A stretch of 64,000 nucleotides of DNA from Luteibacter anthropi (GCF_011759365.1 NZ_JAARLZ010000016.1:22912-86911), one strand, 5' to 3'. Counted from the stretch's first letter, positions 55,873 to 64,000 are shown. Program-made: numbers and translations. The notes: generated by a model not told the origin, from the sequence alone.

Positions 55873-57081
55873 ATGCGTTTTGCCCTGATCCTGTTGCTTG
55901 CCCTGTGTATCACGCCGCTCGCTCGCGCGGGCGTAGTCGATGCACCTGCAAGCGACCTCGAAATCTCGCTGATGACCTATGGCCCGGGCGATATCTACTG
56001 GGAGCGTTTCGGCCACGATGCGCTGGAAGTGCGCGACACCGTGAGCGGCCAGGCCATCGCCTTCAACTACGGCGTGTTCGACTTCGACCAGGACGGGTTC
56101 ATCCTGAATTTCGCGCGCGGCATCATGGCCTACCGCATGGATGCCGAGCCCACCGAATCCGACGTGTCGTTCTATTCGGGCGAAGGCCGCTACGTACGCA
56201 AGCAGCGCCTTGCACTGAACGATGAACAGAAGGATCGCCTGCGACGGTTCCTCGTCTGGAACGTGCAACCCCAGAACGCCGGCTACAACTACGACTATTA
56301 CCTGGACAACTGCACCACGCGCGTCCGCAATGCGCTGGATGACGCGCTCGACGGCGCCCTAGGCGCGCAGCTGCGCAGCAAGCCTGGCGGTATGACCTAC
56401 CGCGAACAGACCGCGCGCCTGATGAGCAACCAGCCCTGGCTGATGCTCGGCATGGACCTGGGCCTTGGCCCCTTTGCCGATCAGCCCATGAATGCCTGGA
56501 AGGAAGCCTTCCTGCCCATGGTGCTGGAAGACGAGATCCGCAGCGTCCGTATCGGCAGCGGCTCCGACGAGCGTGCGCTCGTGGCCGCCGAGGATACGCT
56601 CGCCCCGAGTCGCCTCGACGCGCCGCCCGGGGAAGCTCCCGACCTGCGCTGGCCACTGCTGATCGCCGGCCTCGTGCTGGCCGCGCCTCTTTCCCTGCCC
56701 GTGTTTTCCCGTACGCGCATCGCGCGTGGCATCTTCGTCGCCTTCGGCACGCTGTTCACCGTATTCGCGGGGCTGGCCGGCCTGCTCATGATCGGCCTGT
56801 GGGCGCTCACGCTGCACCGCTCGGCATGGGGCAACTTCAACCTGCTCGCCTACCAGCCGCTGGCATTCCTGCTCCTCCCCGGGATATGGAAGCTGCGCCG
56901 TGCAGGACGTCCGATGGGACACCTTGCGCCACGCGTGGCAGGGCTATCGTTTGCGGCCTGCATCATTGCGCTGCTGCTTCACCTGTGGCCCGGTTTTCCT
57001 CAGCGCAACATGCCCTGGCTGTTGTTCGCCCTGCCGTGCTGGACAGCGCTTTTCGCGACATTCTGCCGACGTCACGACTGA
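55873..57081 (+). CDS. DUF4105 (Lnb N-terminal-like) membrane protein
   Basis: 402 aa. Signal peptide MRFALILLLALCITPLARAG, then a periplasmic domain with PGDIYWERFGHDALEVRD, FNYGVFDFDQDGFILNFARG and NYDYYLDNCTTRVRNALDDAL (the conserved D-N-C-T-T/R region), followed by four C-terminal membrane segments. Resembles DUF4105, fold related to the N-terminal domain of Lnb proteases. The reading frame stays open upstream through two in-frame 21-residue repeats with their own Met (55747, 55810), but only the start at 55873 yields a signal peptide. Confidence 0.82.
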   Translation: MRFALILLLALCITPLARAGVVDAPASDLEISLMTYGPGDIYWERFGHDALEVRDTVSGQAIAFNYGVFDFDQDGFILNFARGIMAYRMDAEPTESDVSFYSGEGRYVRKQRLALNDEQKDRLRRFLVWNVQPQNAGYNYDYYLDNCTTRVRNALDDALDGALGAQLRSKPGGMTYREQTARLMSNQPWLMLGMDLGLGPFADQPMNAWKEAFLPMVLEDEIRSVRIGSGSDERALVAAEDTLAPSRLDAPPGEAPDLRWPLLIAGLVLAAPLSLPVFSRTRIARGIFVAFGTLFTVFAGLAGLLMIGLWALTLHRSAWGNFNLLAYQPLAFLLLPGIWKLRRAGRPMGHLAPRVAGLSFAACIIALLLHLWPGFPQRNMPWLLFALPCWTALFATFCRRHD

Positions 57082-57181
57082 AACCACCCACAAGCCACTT
57101 CATCGATTGCCCACGATGGGGCGGCCTGTAGAATGACGACCTCTTCGCAAGACCAGGACGGTATTGCGAGCTGGATCGGTG

Positions 57182-58135
57182 ATGACCCTGAAACCTAGCG
57201 AACTTCCCCTCCTCGTCGCACTGGATGTGCTGCTCGAGGAATGTAACGTGACCCGTGCAGCCTCCCGCCTGCATGTGAGTCAACCTGCACTCTCGGCACA
57301 GCTGGCAAAGTTGCGGCGCCTGTTCGGCGATCCCTTGCTCGTGCCGTCCGAAACAGGGCGCGGCATGGTGCCCACGCCCCGGGCCGAGAGCATGGCCGGT
57401 GTGCTGCGCGATGCCCTGGCCAGGCTCACCGCCATCCACCGCCCCGACCAGGGATTCGATCCACGTCGCGACGCGGCCACGTTCCATATCCGTGGCAACG
57501 ACAGCGCCAATGCGATGCTCGCACCGCTCCTGTTGCAACGCCTGCACGCCTTCCACAACCCTTCGCTGAGACTGGCATTTCGCATCGACGATGAAAATGC
57601 CGATGCGCTGGCCCAGTTCGAGCAGGGCGAGATCGATATCCTCGTCGCACCCGAAGAACGCATACCTGCCTCCCTGAAAGCCCGTTCCCTGGTGACGGAT
57701 CAGTTCGCAATGATCCAGCGCAAGGGACATCCCCGTGGATGCGATGCACCCGACCTCGATGCCTACTGTGCGCTCGCGCACGTCATGGTGTCTCCTTCGG
57801 GCCATCTGCACGGCGGCATCGACCGGCACCTGAAATCACTGGGCAGGCAGCGGCACATCGTTGCCAGCGTGGCTTATGCAGGGCTGCTGAGCGAGGTCCT
57901 GGTCACCACCGACCTGGTCTGCACGCTGCCCGGCAGCATGGCACGTGCCATGGGGCCGGACGTGGACATCATCGCCCTCCCCTTCGCCCTGCCCTCCCTG
58001 CGACTGTCGATGGCATGGCATGTCCGCGCCGACAAACAGGCCAGCCATCAATGGCTGCGCGAGATCCTGATGGCCGTGGCCCATGAGCGGCCGGATACCA
58101 ACCTTTGCCAGAATAAAGCGTACCGCCATGCGTGA
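57182..58135 (+). CDS. LysR-family transcriptional regulator
   Basis: 317 aa. N-terminal winged HTH: LLVALDVLLEECNVTRAASRLHVSQPALSAQLAKLRRLFGDPLLVPS, followed by a NodD/LysR-type effector domain. The ATG at 57182 is chosen. Its 3' end overlaps the tssA start by eight bases, so the two are probably one transcript. LysR proteins usually control a neighbouring divergent gene, but here the upstream neighbour points the same way; the target is unknown. Confidence 0.9.
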   Translation: MTLKPSELPLLVALDVLLEECNVTRAASRLHVSQPALSAQLAKLRRLFGDPLLVPSETGRGMVPTPRAESMAGVLRDALARLTAIHRPDQGFDPRRDAATFHIRGNDSANAMLAPLLLQRLHAFHNPSLRLAFRIDDENADALAQFEQGEIDILVAPEERIPASLKARSLVTDQFAMIQRKGHPRGCDAPDLDAYCALAHVMVSPSGHLHGGIDRHLKSLGRQRHIVASVAYAGLLSEVLVTTDLVCTLPGSMARAMGPDVDIIALPFALPSLRLSMAWHVRADKQASHQWLREILMAVAHERPDTNLCQNKAYRHA

Positions 58136-59144
58136 CCTGTCCCCTTACATACTGGCCATGGACGAGGCTTGCCCCTGCGGCCCCAATCTGGAGTACGACA
58201 GTGCTTTCCTGGCGCTCGAACGACTGGCCACGCCAGACGAAGAGCGCGGTGTCGGCGCCACGGTCAGGCAGGCGCAGGAGCCCGATTGGCGGGACGTGGC
58301 CCGTATGGCGGAAACCCTGGCCTTGCGCACGCGCGACCTGCGGGTTGTCCTATGCCTGGCCCAGGCCTGGCTTGCCCTTGAAGCCCTGCCGGCCATGGCC
58401 GATGGACTGGCCGTCGTACAGGCCCTCCTGGAACAGCACTGGGAACATGTCCATCCCTGCCTGGACGACGGCGACCCCACGGAGCGGATCAATGCCCTGG
58501 CGTTACTGGGCGCCGACCCGGGCATCCTCGGGCATCTGCGCCGCTGCACCGTGATCGCGATCGAACGCGTAGGCGTCGTCACCCAACGTGACCTGCGAAC
58601 CTTGGCGGAGACCGCGTCGTCCACCAACGACGATGACCTGCACAAGACGCTAAGGGAACACGTGGCGACTGTCTTCGGCCATGCCGGGCATAGCCGTCTG
58701 CAAGAAATCGATGCGGTCGCAGTCCGCGCCATCGGGCATCTGGAAGCAATCGGGCAGGTGTTCGCCATGCACACCCCGGGTCGCGGGCCCGACATCGAAC
58801 CGTGTATCCGGGAACTGGGCATCCTGCGACGGGAAGTGCAGGCCTACCTGCCCATGGACAACGCGCAGGCCCCGGCTTGTGTATCGCCTTCGCCGGAAAA
58901 CGAGGCAACGGATGCGTCGCCTGCCGGTGCCGTCCATCGGTTGCCACGGTCGCTTGATGCCGACGAAATACGTCACCGCCTTGATGAAATCTGCGAATGG
59001 TATGCCGCGAACGAACCCGCAAGTCCGGTGCCCGTCATCCTGCGCCGGGCGCGCGGCCTGATCGGTCTTGATTTCACCTCGCTTCTTCAGGCGATAGCCC
59101 CGGGTGGCCTGACGGAATTCCGTTCACTGGCCGGGGAAGACTAG
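58128..59144 (+). CDS. tssA: Type VI secretion protein TssA (ImpA-N domain)
   Basis: 338 aa. The N-terminal ImpA_N domain is visible: SPYILAMDEACPCGPNLEYDSAFLALE, and further on LEQHWEHVHPCLDDGDPTERINAL (the conserved W..VHP..D...R.NAL). TssA proteins cap or prime sheath polymerisation at the baseplate. The C-terminal half is short, unlike the dodecameric TssA1 class. Overlaps the LysR gene upstream and converges with the kinase gene; the two stop codons overlap (59141-59144). Confidence 0.85.
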   Translation: MRDLSPYILAMDEACPCGPNLEYDSAFLALERLATPDEERGVGATVRQAQEPDWRDVARMAETLALRTRDLRVVLCLAQAWLALEALPAMADGLAVVQALLEQHWEHVHPCLDDGDPTERINALALLGADPGILGHLRRCTVIAIERVGVVTQRDLRTLAETASSTNDDDLHKTLREHVATVFGHAGHSRLQEIDAVAVRAIGHLEAIGQVFAMHTPGRGPDIEPCIRELGILRREVQAYLPMDNAQAPACVSPSPENEATDASPAGAVHRLPRSLDADEIRHRLDEICEWYAANEPASPVPVILRRARGLIGLDFTSLLQAIAPGGLTEFRSLAGED

Positions 59145-59983
59145 CGCAGCCTCCGCCACCATCCACCACCTGCAAGGCCGCGCAGGATATCGTCCACGCC
59201 GGCAGTCCGGTGTTCCGCATGGAACGCCAGCGCTGCACGCAACGCACTGGCATGGCGCCAGCCCAGGCCTGGGATATCCGGCGGCGTCCGTCGTCGCCGC
59301 ATGGCCGTTAGCGCATCCTCCCGCTGGAAGGGATGTTCACCTGTCAACGTCTCCGCCACCACGCAGGCGAAGGCATAGACGTCGTCCTTGTGGCAGGGCA
59401 CGGCGCCTTCCAGCAAGGCCTTGCTGGCATAGGCCGGCGAGACACCGGCGAGACAGCCACGGGTAGCCCACCCGGTGCCGAAATCAAACAGCTTCACCGT
59501 TCCCGCCCCGGTCACGATGACGTTGTCGGGTTTTACGTCACCATGCACCACGCCTGCCATATGCGCATCACCGATGGCACGGCCAAGCTGGATGATCCAT
59601 GGCCATGCCCTTGCCAGGGGCACGCCATCGGGACCGGCCTCCCGAATGAGCTGGCGCAACGTGCTCCCCTGTACATATTCCATGGTCATGAACCACTCAT
59701 CGCCATCGCGATCGAAGTCCATCGTGCGAATCACGTGCGGGCTGCTTACGCGCATGGATCGCCGTGCCTCTTCCTGAAGTGCCATCCAGGCACCAGGGTA
59801 TTCACGCCAGCGGGGCGCCAGTACCTTGATGGCAACATAGGGATAGCACTGCCGTGCTTCGACGCGTCGCGCATCGCGCGCCAGGAAAACCACACCCATG
59901 CCGCCCTGACCCAGGTGGCGGATGATGCGGTAGCGATTGGCCAGCCATTGCCCCGCGCGGACACCACCCTTGGGCGGCGCCAT
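59141..59983 (-). CDS. Serine/threonine protein kinase associated with T6SS sheath genes
   Basis: 280 aa, Hanks-type kinase without membrane segment. YRIIRHLGQGGMGVVFLARD (G-loop), VAIKVL (Lys), HGDVKPDNVIV (catalytic loop, HGD instead of HRD), LFDFGTG (DFG) and AYASKALLEG (APE-equivalent). The ATG (59981-59983) overlaps the tssC stop as TGATG, so it is co-translated with the sheath. T6SS clusters often use PpkA kinase with Fha for post-translational activation; no Fha or PppA gene is nearby. Confidence 0.88.
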   Translation of the reverse strand: MAPPKGGVRAGQWLANRYRIIRHLGQGGMGVVFLARDARRVEARQCYPYVAIKVLAPRWREYPGAWMALQEEARRSMRVSSPHVIRTMDFDRDGDEWFMTMEYVQGSTLRQLIREAGPDGVPLARAWPWIIQLGRAIGDAHMAGVVHGDVKPDNVIVTGAGTVKLFDFGTGWATRGCLAGVSPAYASKALLEGAVPCHKDDVYAFACVVAETLTGEHPFQREDALTAMRRRRTPPDIPGLGWRHASALRAALAFHAEHRTAGVDDILRGLAGGGWWRRLR

Positions 59984-61380
59984 CAGGGCGGGCTCCCCTC
60001 CACCTCCTCGACGACCACGCTGGCATCGGCAAGCGGCTTGCGAGCCTTGCTCTCTTCGCTGGAATTGGTGGGGTCGCCATCGACATAGTTGAGAATCCAG
60101 TCGCTCAGCCAACGCTCCATCTGCTCACGGGTGCTGAATGAACCCACCTTGTCGCGCACGATGCATTTCAGATAGTGCGCGAAGCGTGCGCAGGCAAACA
60201 TGTAGGGAAGACGGGCACTCAATGCGGCGTTGGCGGTGGCCGTCGGGTCATCGTATTCCTCGGGCCGGGCAAGCGATTGCGCACCGATGAAGGCGGCCAT
60301 GCTCGTGTTCTTCCGGTGCACCAGGGGAAGCAGGCCCATCTTGTCCAGTTCCGCCGAACGACGATCGGTAATGGCGATTTCCGTGGGACATGTCATGTCC
60401 ACGCCGCCATCGTCCGAGGGGAAACTGTGCGCAGGCAGATTCGCGACAGCTCCGCCGGATTCCACACCACGAATACGCGTGCACCATCCGTACTGACGGA
60501 ACGACCGATTGACGTTCACACCGAAAGCATAGGCCGCGTTCTGCCACACATAACCGCTGGCCGCACCACCCGACGTATCTTCCTCGAAATCGAAACTATC
60601 CACCGGATCGGTCTTTGCACCGTACGGAAGCCTGGCCAGGGTTCGCGGCATGGCCAGCGCGAGATACTTGGCATCCTCGCTATCGCGCAGTGCACGCCAG
60701 CCGGCGTAATCGGGCGTGGTAAATATCTTGCCCAGGTCGCGCGGGTTGGCCAGTTCGTCCCAGCCATCCATGCCAAGCAGCGAAGGCGCCGCCGCGGCAA
60801 TGAACGGTGCGTGGGCGGCGGCAGCAATACGGGCCATGCCGGAAAGAAGCTCCACGTCCTGCGGTGTATGGTCGAAGTAGAAGTCACCAATGAGGCAACC
60901 ATACGGTTCACCACCGAGCTGGCCGTATTCTTCTTCGTAAATACGCTTGAAGACCGGGCTCTGGTCCCACGCGGCACCTTTGTAGCGCTTCAGCACGCGG
61001 CCCAGGTCGCTCTTTGCGATGTTCATTACCCGGATCTTCAGCTGGCTGTCGGTTTCCGAGTTGCTCACCAGATGATGCAGACCCCTCCATGAACCCTCCA
61101 GCGCGCGGAAGGCGGGATGATGGAGGATGGCGTTGATCTGTGCCGTGAGTTTGCGATCGATCTCCGCCACGCAGGCATTGATGGTCTCGGTCACGTCATC
61201 GGCAACGATGTCCGCACGATCGAGCACCTGCTCGGCCAGGGTCGCTACCGCAGACAGCACCTCGTCGCGGGCACGCTCGCTCTTGGGCCGGAACTCCTTT
61301 GCCAGCAGGGCGGCGAAGTCGCCGGGGGCCTCCGTGGTGATGGCCGTGTCGGTCGCGGCTTCCTGCAACTGCTCGCTCAT
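59983..61380 (-). CDS. tssC: Type VI secretion contractile sheath large subunit TssC
   Basis: 465 aa, slightly short of the usual about 490. Family motifs: FRALEGSWRGLHHLVSNSETD, LKIRVMNIAKSDLGRVL, EYGQLGGEPYGCLIGDFYFDHTPQDVELL, WRALRDSEDAKYLALAMPR and DMTCPTEIAITDRRSAELDKMGLLPLVH. It assembles with TssB into the contractile sheath. GGAGG is 10 nt before the ATG, two bases after the tssB stop. Confidence 0.95.
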   Translation of the reverse strand: MSEQLQEAATDTAITTEAPGDFAALLAKEFRPKSERARDEVLSAVATLAEQVLDRADIVADDVTETINACVAEIDRKLTAQINAILHHPAFRALEGSWRGLHHLVSNSETDSQLKIRVMNIAKSDLGRVLKRYKGAAWDQSPVFKRIYEEEYGQLGGEPYGCLIGDFYFDHTPQDVELLSGMARIAAAAHAPFIAAAAPSLLGMDGWDELANPRDLGKIFTTPDYAGWRALRDSEDAKYLALAMPRTLARLPYGAKTDPVDSFDFEEDTSGGAASGYVWQNAAYAFGVNVNRSFRQYGWCTRIRGVESGGAVANLPAHSFPSDDGGVDMTCPTEIAITDRRSAELDKMGLLPLVHRKNTSMAAFIGAQSLARPEEYDDPTATANAALSARLPYMFACARFAHYLKCIVRDKVGSFSTREQMERWLSDWILNYVDGDPTNSSEESKARKPLADASVVVEEVEGSPP

Positions 61381-61382
61381 GG

Positions 61383-61895
61383 TCAGGCGCCCTCCCCGTC
61401 AGCGTCGACCACCGGCGCCTTGGGAGCCAGGGTCGCCAGCAGGGACGCATCCTTCAGGGCCTGGGCAAGCAGGTTCTCCGCGCCGGCCTTGCCGTCCAGG
61501 TAGGTACCCAGATTCGCCAGTTGCGTACGCGCTTCTAGCAGCTTCGCCAGGGGCGCTACCTGGCGCGCAATCGCCTCCGGGGAGAAGTCGTCCATGTGCA
61601 GAAACTGCATGTCCACGTGAAGGCTGCCTTCATGGGTCAACAGGTTGTCTACATCAAACGACAGGGACGGCGCGATGGACTCCATCCGGTCGTTGAAGTT
61701 CTCGACATCGAACTCCGCGGCCTTGCGCTCGTCGACGGGAGGCAGCACGCTTGCGTTGCTACCCGAGAGGTCGGCCAGGACCCCCATGGTGAAAGGAAGG
61801 CTTACCTTCTTCTGCGAGCCACCCAGCTCGACGTCATATTCGATCTGGACACGGGGGGCGCGATTGCGCCCGATGAATTTCTGACTGCTTTCCAT
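61383..61895 (-). CDS. tssB: Type VI secretion contractile sheath small subunit TssB
   Basis: 170 aa. N-terminal FIGRNRAPRVQIEYDVELGGSQKKVSLPFTMGVLADLSG is the hallmark of TssB; it continues with KAAEFDVENFNDRM and SFDVDNLLT. AGGACG is upstream of the ATG. First gene of tssB-tssC-kinase. The next gene upstream is corA on the opposite strand, so no further T6SS genes precede it. Confidence 0.95.
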   Translation of the reverse strand: MESSQKFIGRNRAPRVQIEYDVELGGSQKKVSLPFTMGVLADLSGSNASVLPPVDERKAAEFDVENFNDRMESIAPSLSFDVDNLLTHEGSLHVDMQFLHMDDFSPEAIARQVAPLAKLLEARTQLANLGTYLDGKAGAENLLAQALKDASLLATLAPKAPVVDADGEGA

Positions 61896-61924
61896 GCAAC
61901 GTCCTGTCGCTGGTTGGAACGCCT

Positions 61925-62011
61925 CTATGACATCTTCAGGAAGAAGCCGAGGCGTCGGATGAGGATTTCATCGTAGGCCAATGCCAACGCATGGTGAAAT
62001 CGTTCATCCAT
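61925..62011 (-). CDS. Possible 28-aa ORF upstream of tssB
   Basis: Reads MDERFHHALALAYDEILIRR then LGFFLKMS, ending 29 bp before tssB. Could be a leader or a remnant of a lost gene. No good Shine-Dalgarno and no homology seen. Confidence 0.2.
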   Translation of the reverse strand: MDERFHHALALAYDEILIRRLGFFLKMS

Positions 62012-62111
62012 ATGGCAGTCATAAGGCCGGGTGATATACCTGGCGACGCTGCCAGCGGCGCCGTCCAGGGATCGGGTCCGTAGATTGCCGCGTCACGCGA
62101 CCCACGGCATC

Positions 62112-63143
62112 ATGGCCGCCATGGCACCCCTCCCTCTTCTCCCCGAATCCGCCCCTGGTCCGTCCCAGGCAGGCATGGTCGTCAACTGCGTGGCCTACCG
62201 TAACGACGGCAGGCGCATCGGCGACATCACCCTGGACGCCATCAGTGACATCCTTCAGGAGCCGGACACCTTTGTCTGGGTAGGCCTGCACGAACCGGAC
62301 GAAGCCCTGCTGCTGAAGCTCCAGGAGGAGTTCGACCTGCACGATCTTGCGATCGAGGACGCCCAGCACGCCCACCAGCGCACCAAGATCGAAGCCTACG
62401 GCGACTCGCTGTTCATCGTGGCGCAGACCGCCCAGCTCGTCGGCGGCAACATCGCCTTCGGCGAAACCCAGATCTTCGTAGGTCGGCGCTATTTCGTGAC
62501 CGTGCGCCACGGCGCTTCGCTCTCCTACGCCCCGGCACGACGCAGCTGCGAGCAGTCGCCGGAGCTGCTGGGCATGGGCCCGAGCTATGCGCTGTATGCC
62601 GTGCTCGACTTCATCGTCGATAACTTCCTTCCCATCGTGCGCGACTTCCGCCAGGAGCTGCACGAGCTGGAAAACGACATCTTCGCCGAAACCTACAACC
62701 GCAACACCATCAAGCGCCTGTACGACATGCAGCGCGAACTGATGACCCTGCGCCTCGCGGTGGTGCCGTTGCAGGATATCGTCGCGCAACTGGTACGCCT
62801 GCATCCGCACCTCATCCACGATGAATTGCGTGCGTACTTCCGCGACATCTACGACCATGTATTCCGTGTAAACGAATCCATCAACGCGATGCGCGAGATG
62901 CTTGGCGCCGCAATCAGCGTGAACCTCTCGCTGGTGACGTTCGGGCAGAACGAGGTGATGAAAAAGCTGGCCGGTTGGGCCGCCATGCTTGCGGCACCGA
63001 CACTCATCACCAGCTGGTACGGCATGAACTTCGCGCACATGCCGGAGCTGGAGAAGCCCTGGGCCTATCCCACGATCATCTGCGTGGTGGCGTGTATCGT
63101 GGGTGGCATTTTCATCCTGCTCAAGAAGAATCGCTGGTTTTGA
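62112..63143 (+). CDS. corA: CorA-family magnesium/cobalt transporter
   Basis: 343 aa. Cytosolic N-domain (NCVAYRNDGRRIGDITLDAISD, HEPDEALLLKLQEEFDLHDLAIEDAQHAHQRTKIEAYGDSLFIV), long helices, then two C-terminal membrane segments with the ion-selective YGMNF motif between them. The start is uncertain: ATG 62112, 62121 or 62175 (MVVNCVAY) all lie before the conserved domain. Divergent from tssB. Confidence 0.92.
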   Translation: MAAMAPLPLLPESAPGPSQAGMVVNCVAYRNDGRRIGDITLDAISDILQEPDTFVWVGLHEPDEALLLKLQEEFDLHDLAIEDAQHAHQRTKIEAYGDSLFIVAQTAQLVGGNIAFGETQIFVGRRYFVTVRHGASLSYAPARRSCEQSPELLGMGPSYALYAVLDFIVDNFLPIVRDFRQELHELENDIFAETYNRNTIKRLYDMQRELMTLRLAVVPLQDIVAQLVRLHPHLIHDELRAYFRDIYDHVFRVNESINAMREMLGAAISVNLSLVTFGQNEVMKKLAGWAAMLAAPTLITSWYGMNFAHMPELEKPWAYPTIICVVACIVGGIFILLKKNRWF

Positions 63144-63168
63144 GGCGTTTTTTTGGGTGGGGTGTTTG

Positions 63169-63350
63169 CTTCGTAGGGTGGGCTCGCCTGGCGGCCTCGC
63201 GCTCGGCGCCTGTGGCGTGGTCGCCTGGAGGCGACGGGGGCGGCCCTTGTCGCTCCGGCCTGCGGTGTCCCTCGGGAAAGGAGGAGCCGCTGCGCGGCTC
63301 AGTGTCTTATGGCTTCGCCCCTTCGGGCACGGGGAGCGTGCGGGGTTTCC
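63169..63350 (+). repeat. Dispersed ~190-bp GC-rich structured repeat, copy B
   Basis: Second copy of the repeat seen at 18978-19170: begins cttcgtagggtgggctcgcc and shares gcctgcggtgtccctcggga, gagccgctgcgcggct and tgtcttatggcttcgcccct. Lies 26 bp after the corA stop, and its end is about 15 bp from the IS30 left end. Confidence 0.75.
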
Positions 63351-63366
63351 TGACTCGACATCCGGC

Positions 63367-64000
63367 GATCTCAACCGGTCGGTGCAACACCAGCGTCTAA
63401 TCGGGACGGAGGTGGGCATCATGAGCAGAACAGTCAGGCTTTGGCATCATTTATCGGCAGCCGAACGCAGGCAGATCTGGGCGGATTGGCAAGCCGGTGT
63501 GCCGCCAGCGAGTATCGCTCGGTCGCTGGGGCGGCACGATGAGATCATTCATTACGTTCTAAGACAGCGCGGCGGATTCGCGCCTCCACCACGCAAACGG
63601 GCCGCTCGGACGTTGCAGTTGGCTGAGCGCGAAGAGATCTCCCGAGGCTTGTGCCAAGGGCACTCCTTGCACCAGATCGCCCAGACTCTGGGACGGGCGC
63701 CGTCCAGTATCAGTCGTGAGGTACGACGCAACGGAGGTCCAGGTCGTTACCGGGCGGCTAACGCCGATCAGCGAGCCTGGGCCCAGGCCAAGCGGCCAAA
63801 GGCGTGCCGGTTGGCCTGCCACGGTGCCCTTCGTCGGGTGGTGGCCGCCAAGCTGGCTCTTCGCTGGGCACCGCAGCAGATCAGTGGATGGCTTGCTCAG
63901 CGCTATCCACAGGACGACAGTATGCGGGTGTCCCACGAAACCATCTATCGGAGCCTGTTCGTCCAAACCCGGGGCGTGCTGAAAAAACAGCTCCTAGCGC
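63367..64000 (+). mobile_element. IS30-family insertion sequence (left part)
   Basis: The conserved terminal sequence atctcaaccggtcggtgcaa (shared with the relic at 22592) precedes the transposase by about 54 bp. The right end lies beyond the window, so target duplication cannot be checked. Confidence 0.8.
63421..64000 (+). CDS. IS30-family transposase (3' truncated by window edge)
   Basis: 193 codons visible. Starts MSRTVRLWHHLSAAERRQIW with an HTH (SIARSLGRHDEIIHYVLRQRGG) and a second HTH_38-type region LAEREEISRGLCQGHSLHQIAQTLGRAPSSISREVRRNGG, then RWAPQQISGWLAQRYPQD and VSHETIYRSLFVQTRG that lead into the DDE domain. GGAGG lies 9 nt before the ATG. The catalytic residues are beyond the edge. 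Confidence 0.93.
   Translation, partial: MSRTVRLWHHLSAAERRQIWADWQAGVPPASIARSLGRHDEIIHYVLRQRGGFAPPPRKRAARTLQLAEREEISRGLCQGHSLHQIAQTLGRAPSSISREVRRNGGPGRYRAANADQRAWAQAKRPKACRLACHGALRRVVAAKLALRWAPQQISGWLAQRYPQDDSMRVSHETIYRSLFVQTRGVLKKQLLA

Noticed and set aside
57182..61895. Complete type VI secretion cluster
   Set aside because: Only tssA, tssB, tssC and a kinase are present; no baseplate, membrane-complex, ClpV, Hcp or VgrG genes in the window.

Overview
The window is GC-rich chromosomal DNA from a gammaproteobacterium. Gene content and order (thrS-infC-rpmI-rplT-pheS-pheT, petABC-sspA-sspB, miaB-ybeZ-ybeY-corC), a very long Oar-type TonB-dependent receptor and dense REP-like palindromes suggest Xanthomonadales, most likely Rhodanobacteraceae (Luteibacter/Dyella-like). 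The genus is an inference from protein and repeat character, not from a search.

Layout. 1-5.9 kb: leftward translation operon thrS-infC-rpmI-rplT-pheS-pheT (pheT runs off the left edge). It carries a probable Thr-codon attenuator before thrS, a non-AUG infC start and a strong terminator/attenuator before pheS. 5.9-7.1 kb: a nucleotide-sugar epimerase and REP elements. 7.1-16.5 kb: leftward hemJ-recC-recB-recD. 16.6-19 kb: a Fur-type site and a siderophore receptor. 19-22.9 kb: the least ordinary stretch, with repeats, two small membrane/hypothetical genes, an atypical secreted glycosidase-like gene and an IS30-end relic. 22.9-30.2 kb: tRNA-Val, uvrB, a FimT/GspH pseudopilin, a dTMP kinase, tRNA-Asn, a small repair-like cluster (degenerate SRAP protein, 44-aa ORF, 3-methyladenine glycosylase), a DUF3309 peptide and ppnN. 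30.3-38.3 kb: Oar-like receptor, OlsF-like bifunctional acyltransferase, MarC, SDR, grxD, sodB. 38.4-45.8 kb: purEK, Trm112-like, DUF1631, nadC, DUF3301, sspAB. 45.8-50 kb: cytochrome bc1 genes and a DegS-like protease. 50-57 kb: a 117-bp REP tandem array, a lytic transglycosylase, miaB-ybeZ-ybeY-corC and a DUF4105 gene whose 5' end is tandemly repeated. 57-64 kb: LysR-tssA facing tssB-tssC-Ser/Thr kinase (an isolated type VI secretion fragment), corA, a dispersed repeat, and an IS30-family transposase cut by the right edge.

Most genes are housekeeping. The most interesting signals are regulatory or structural: the thrS leader peptide plus terminator, three evenly spaced palindromes upstream of rpmI, REP ends that supply stop codons for five genes, the in-frame triplication at the DUF4105 start, a catalytically emptied SRAP homologue in an operon with an AP-site-generating glycosylase, and sheath genes of a T6SS without the rest of the machine nearby.
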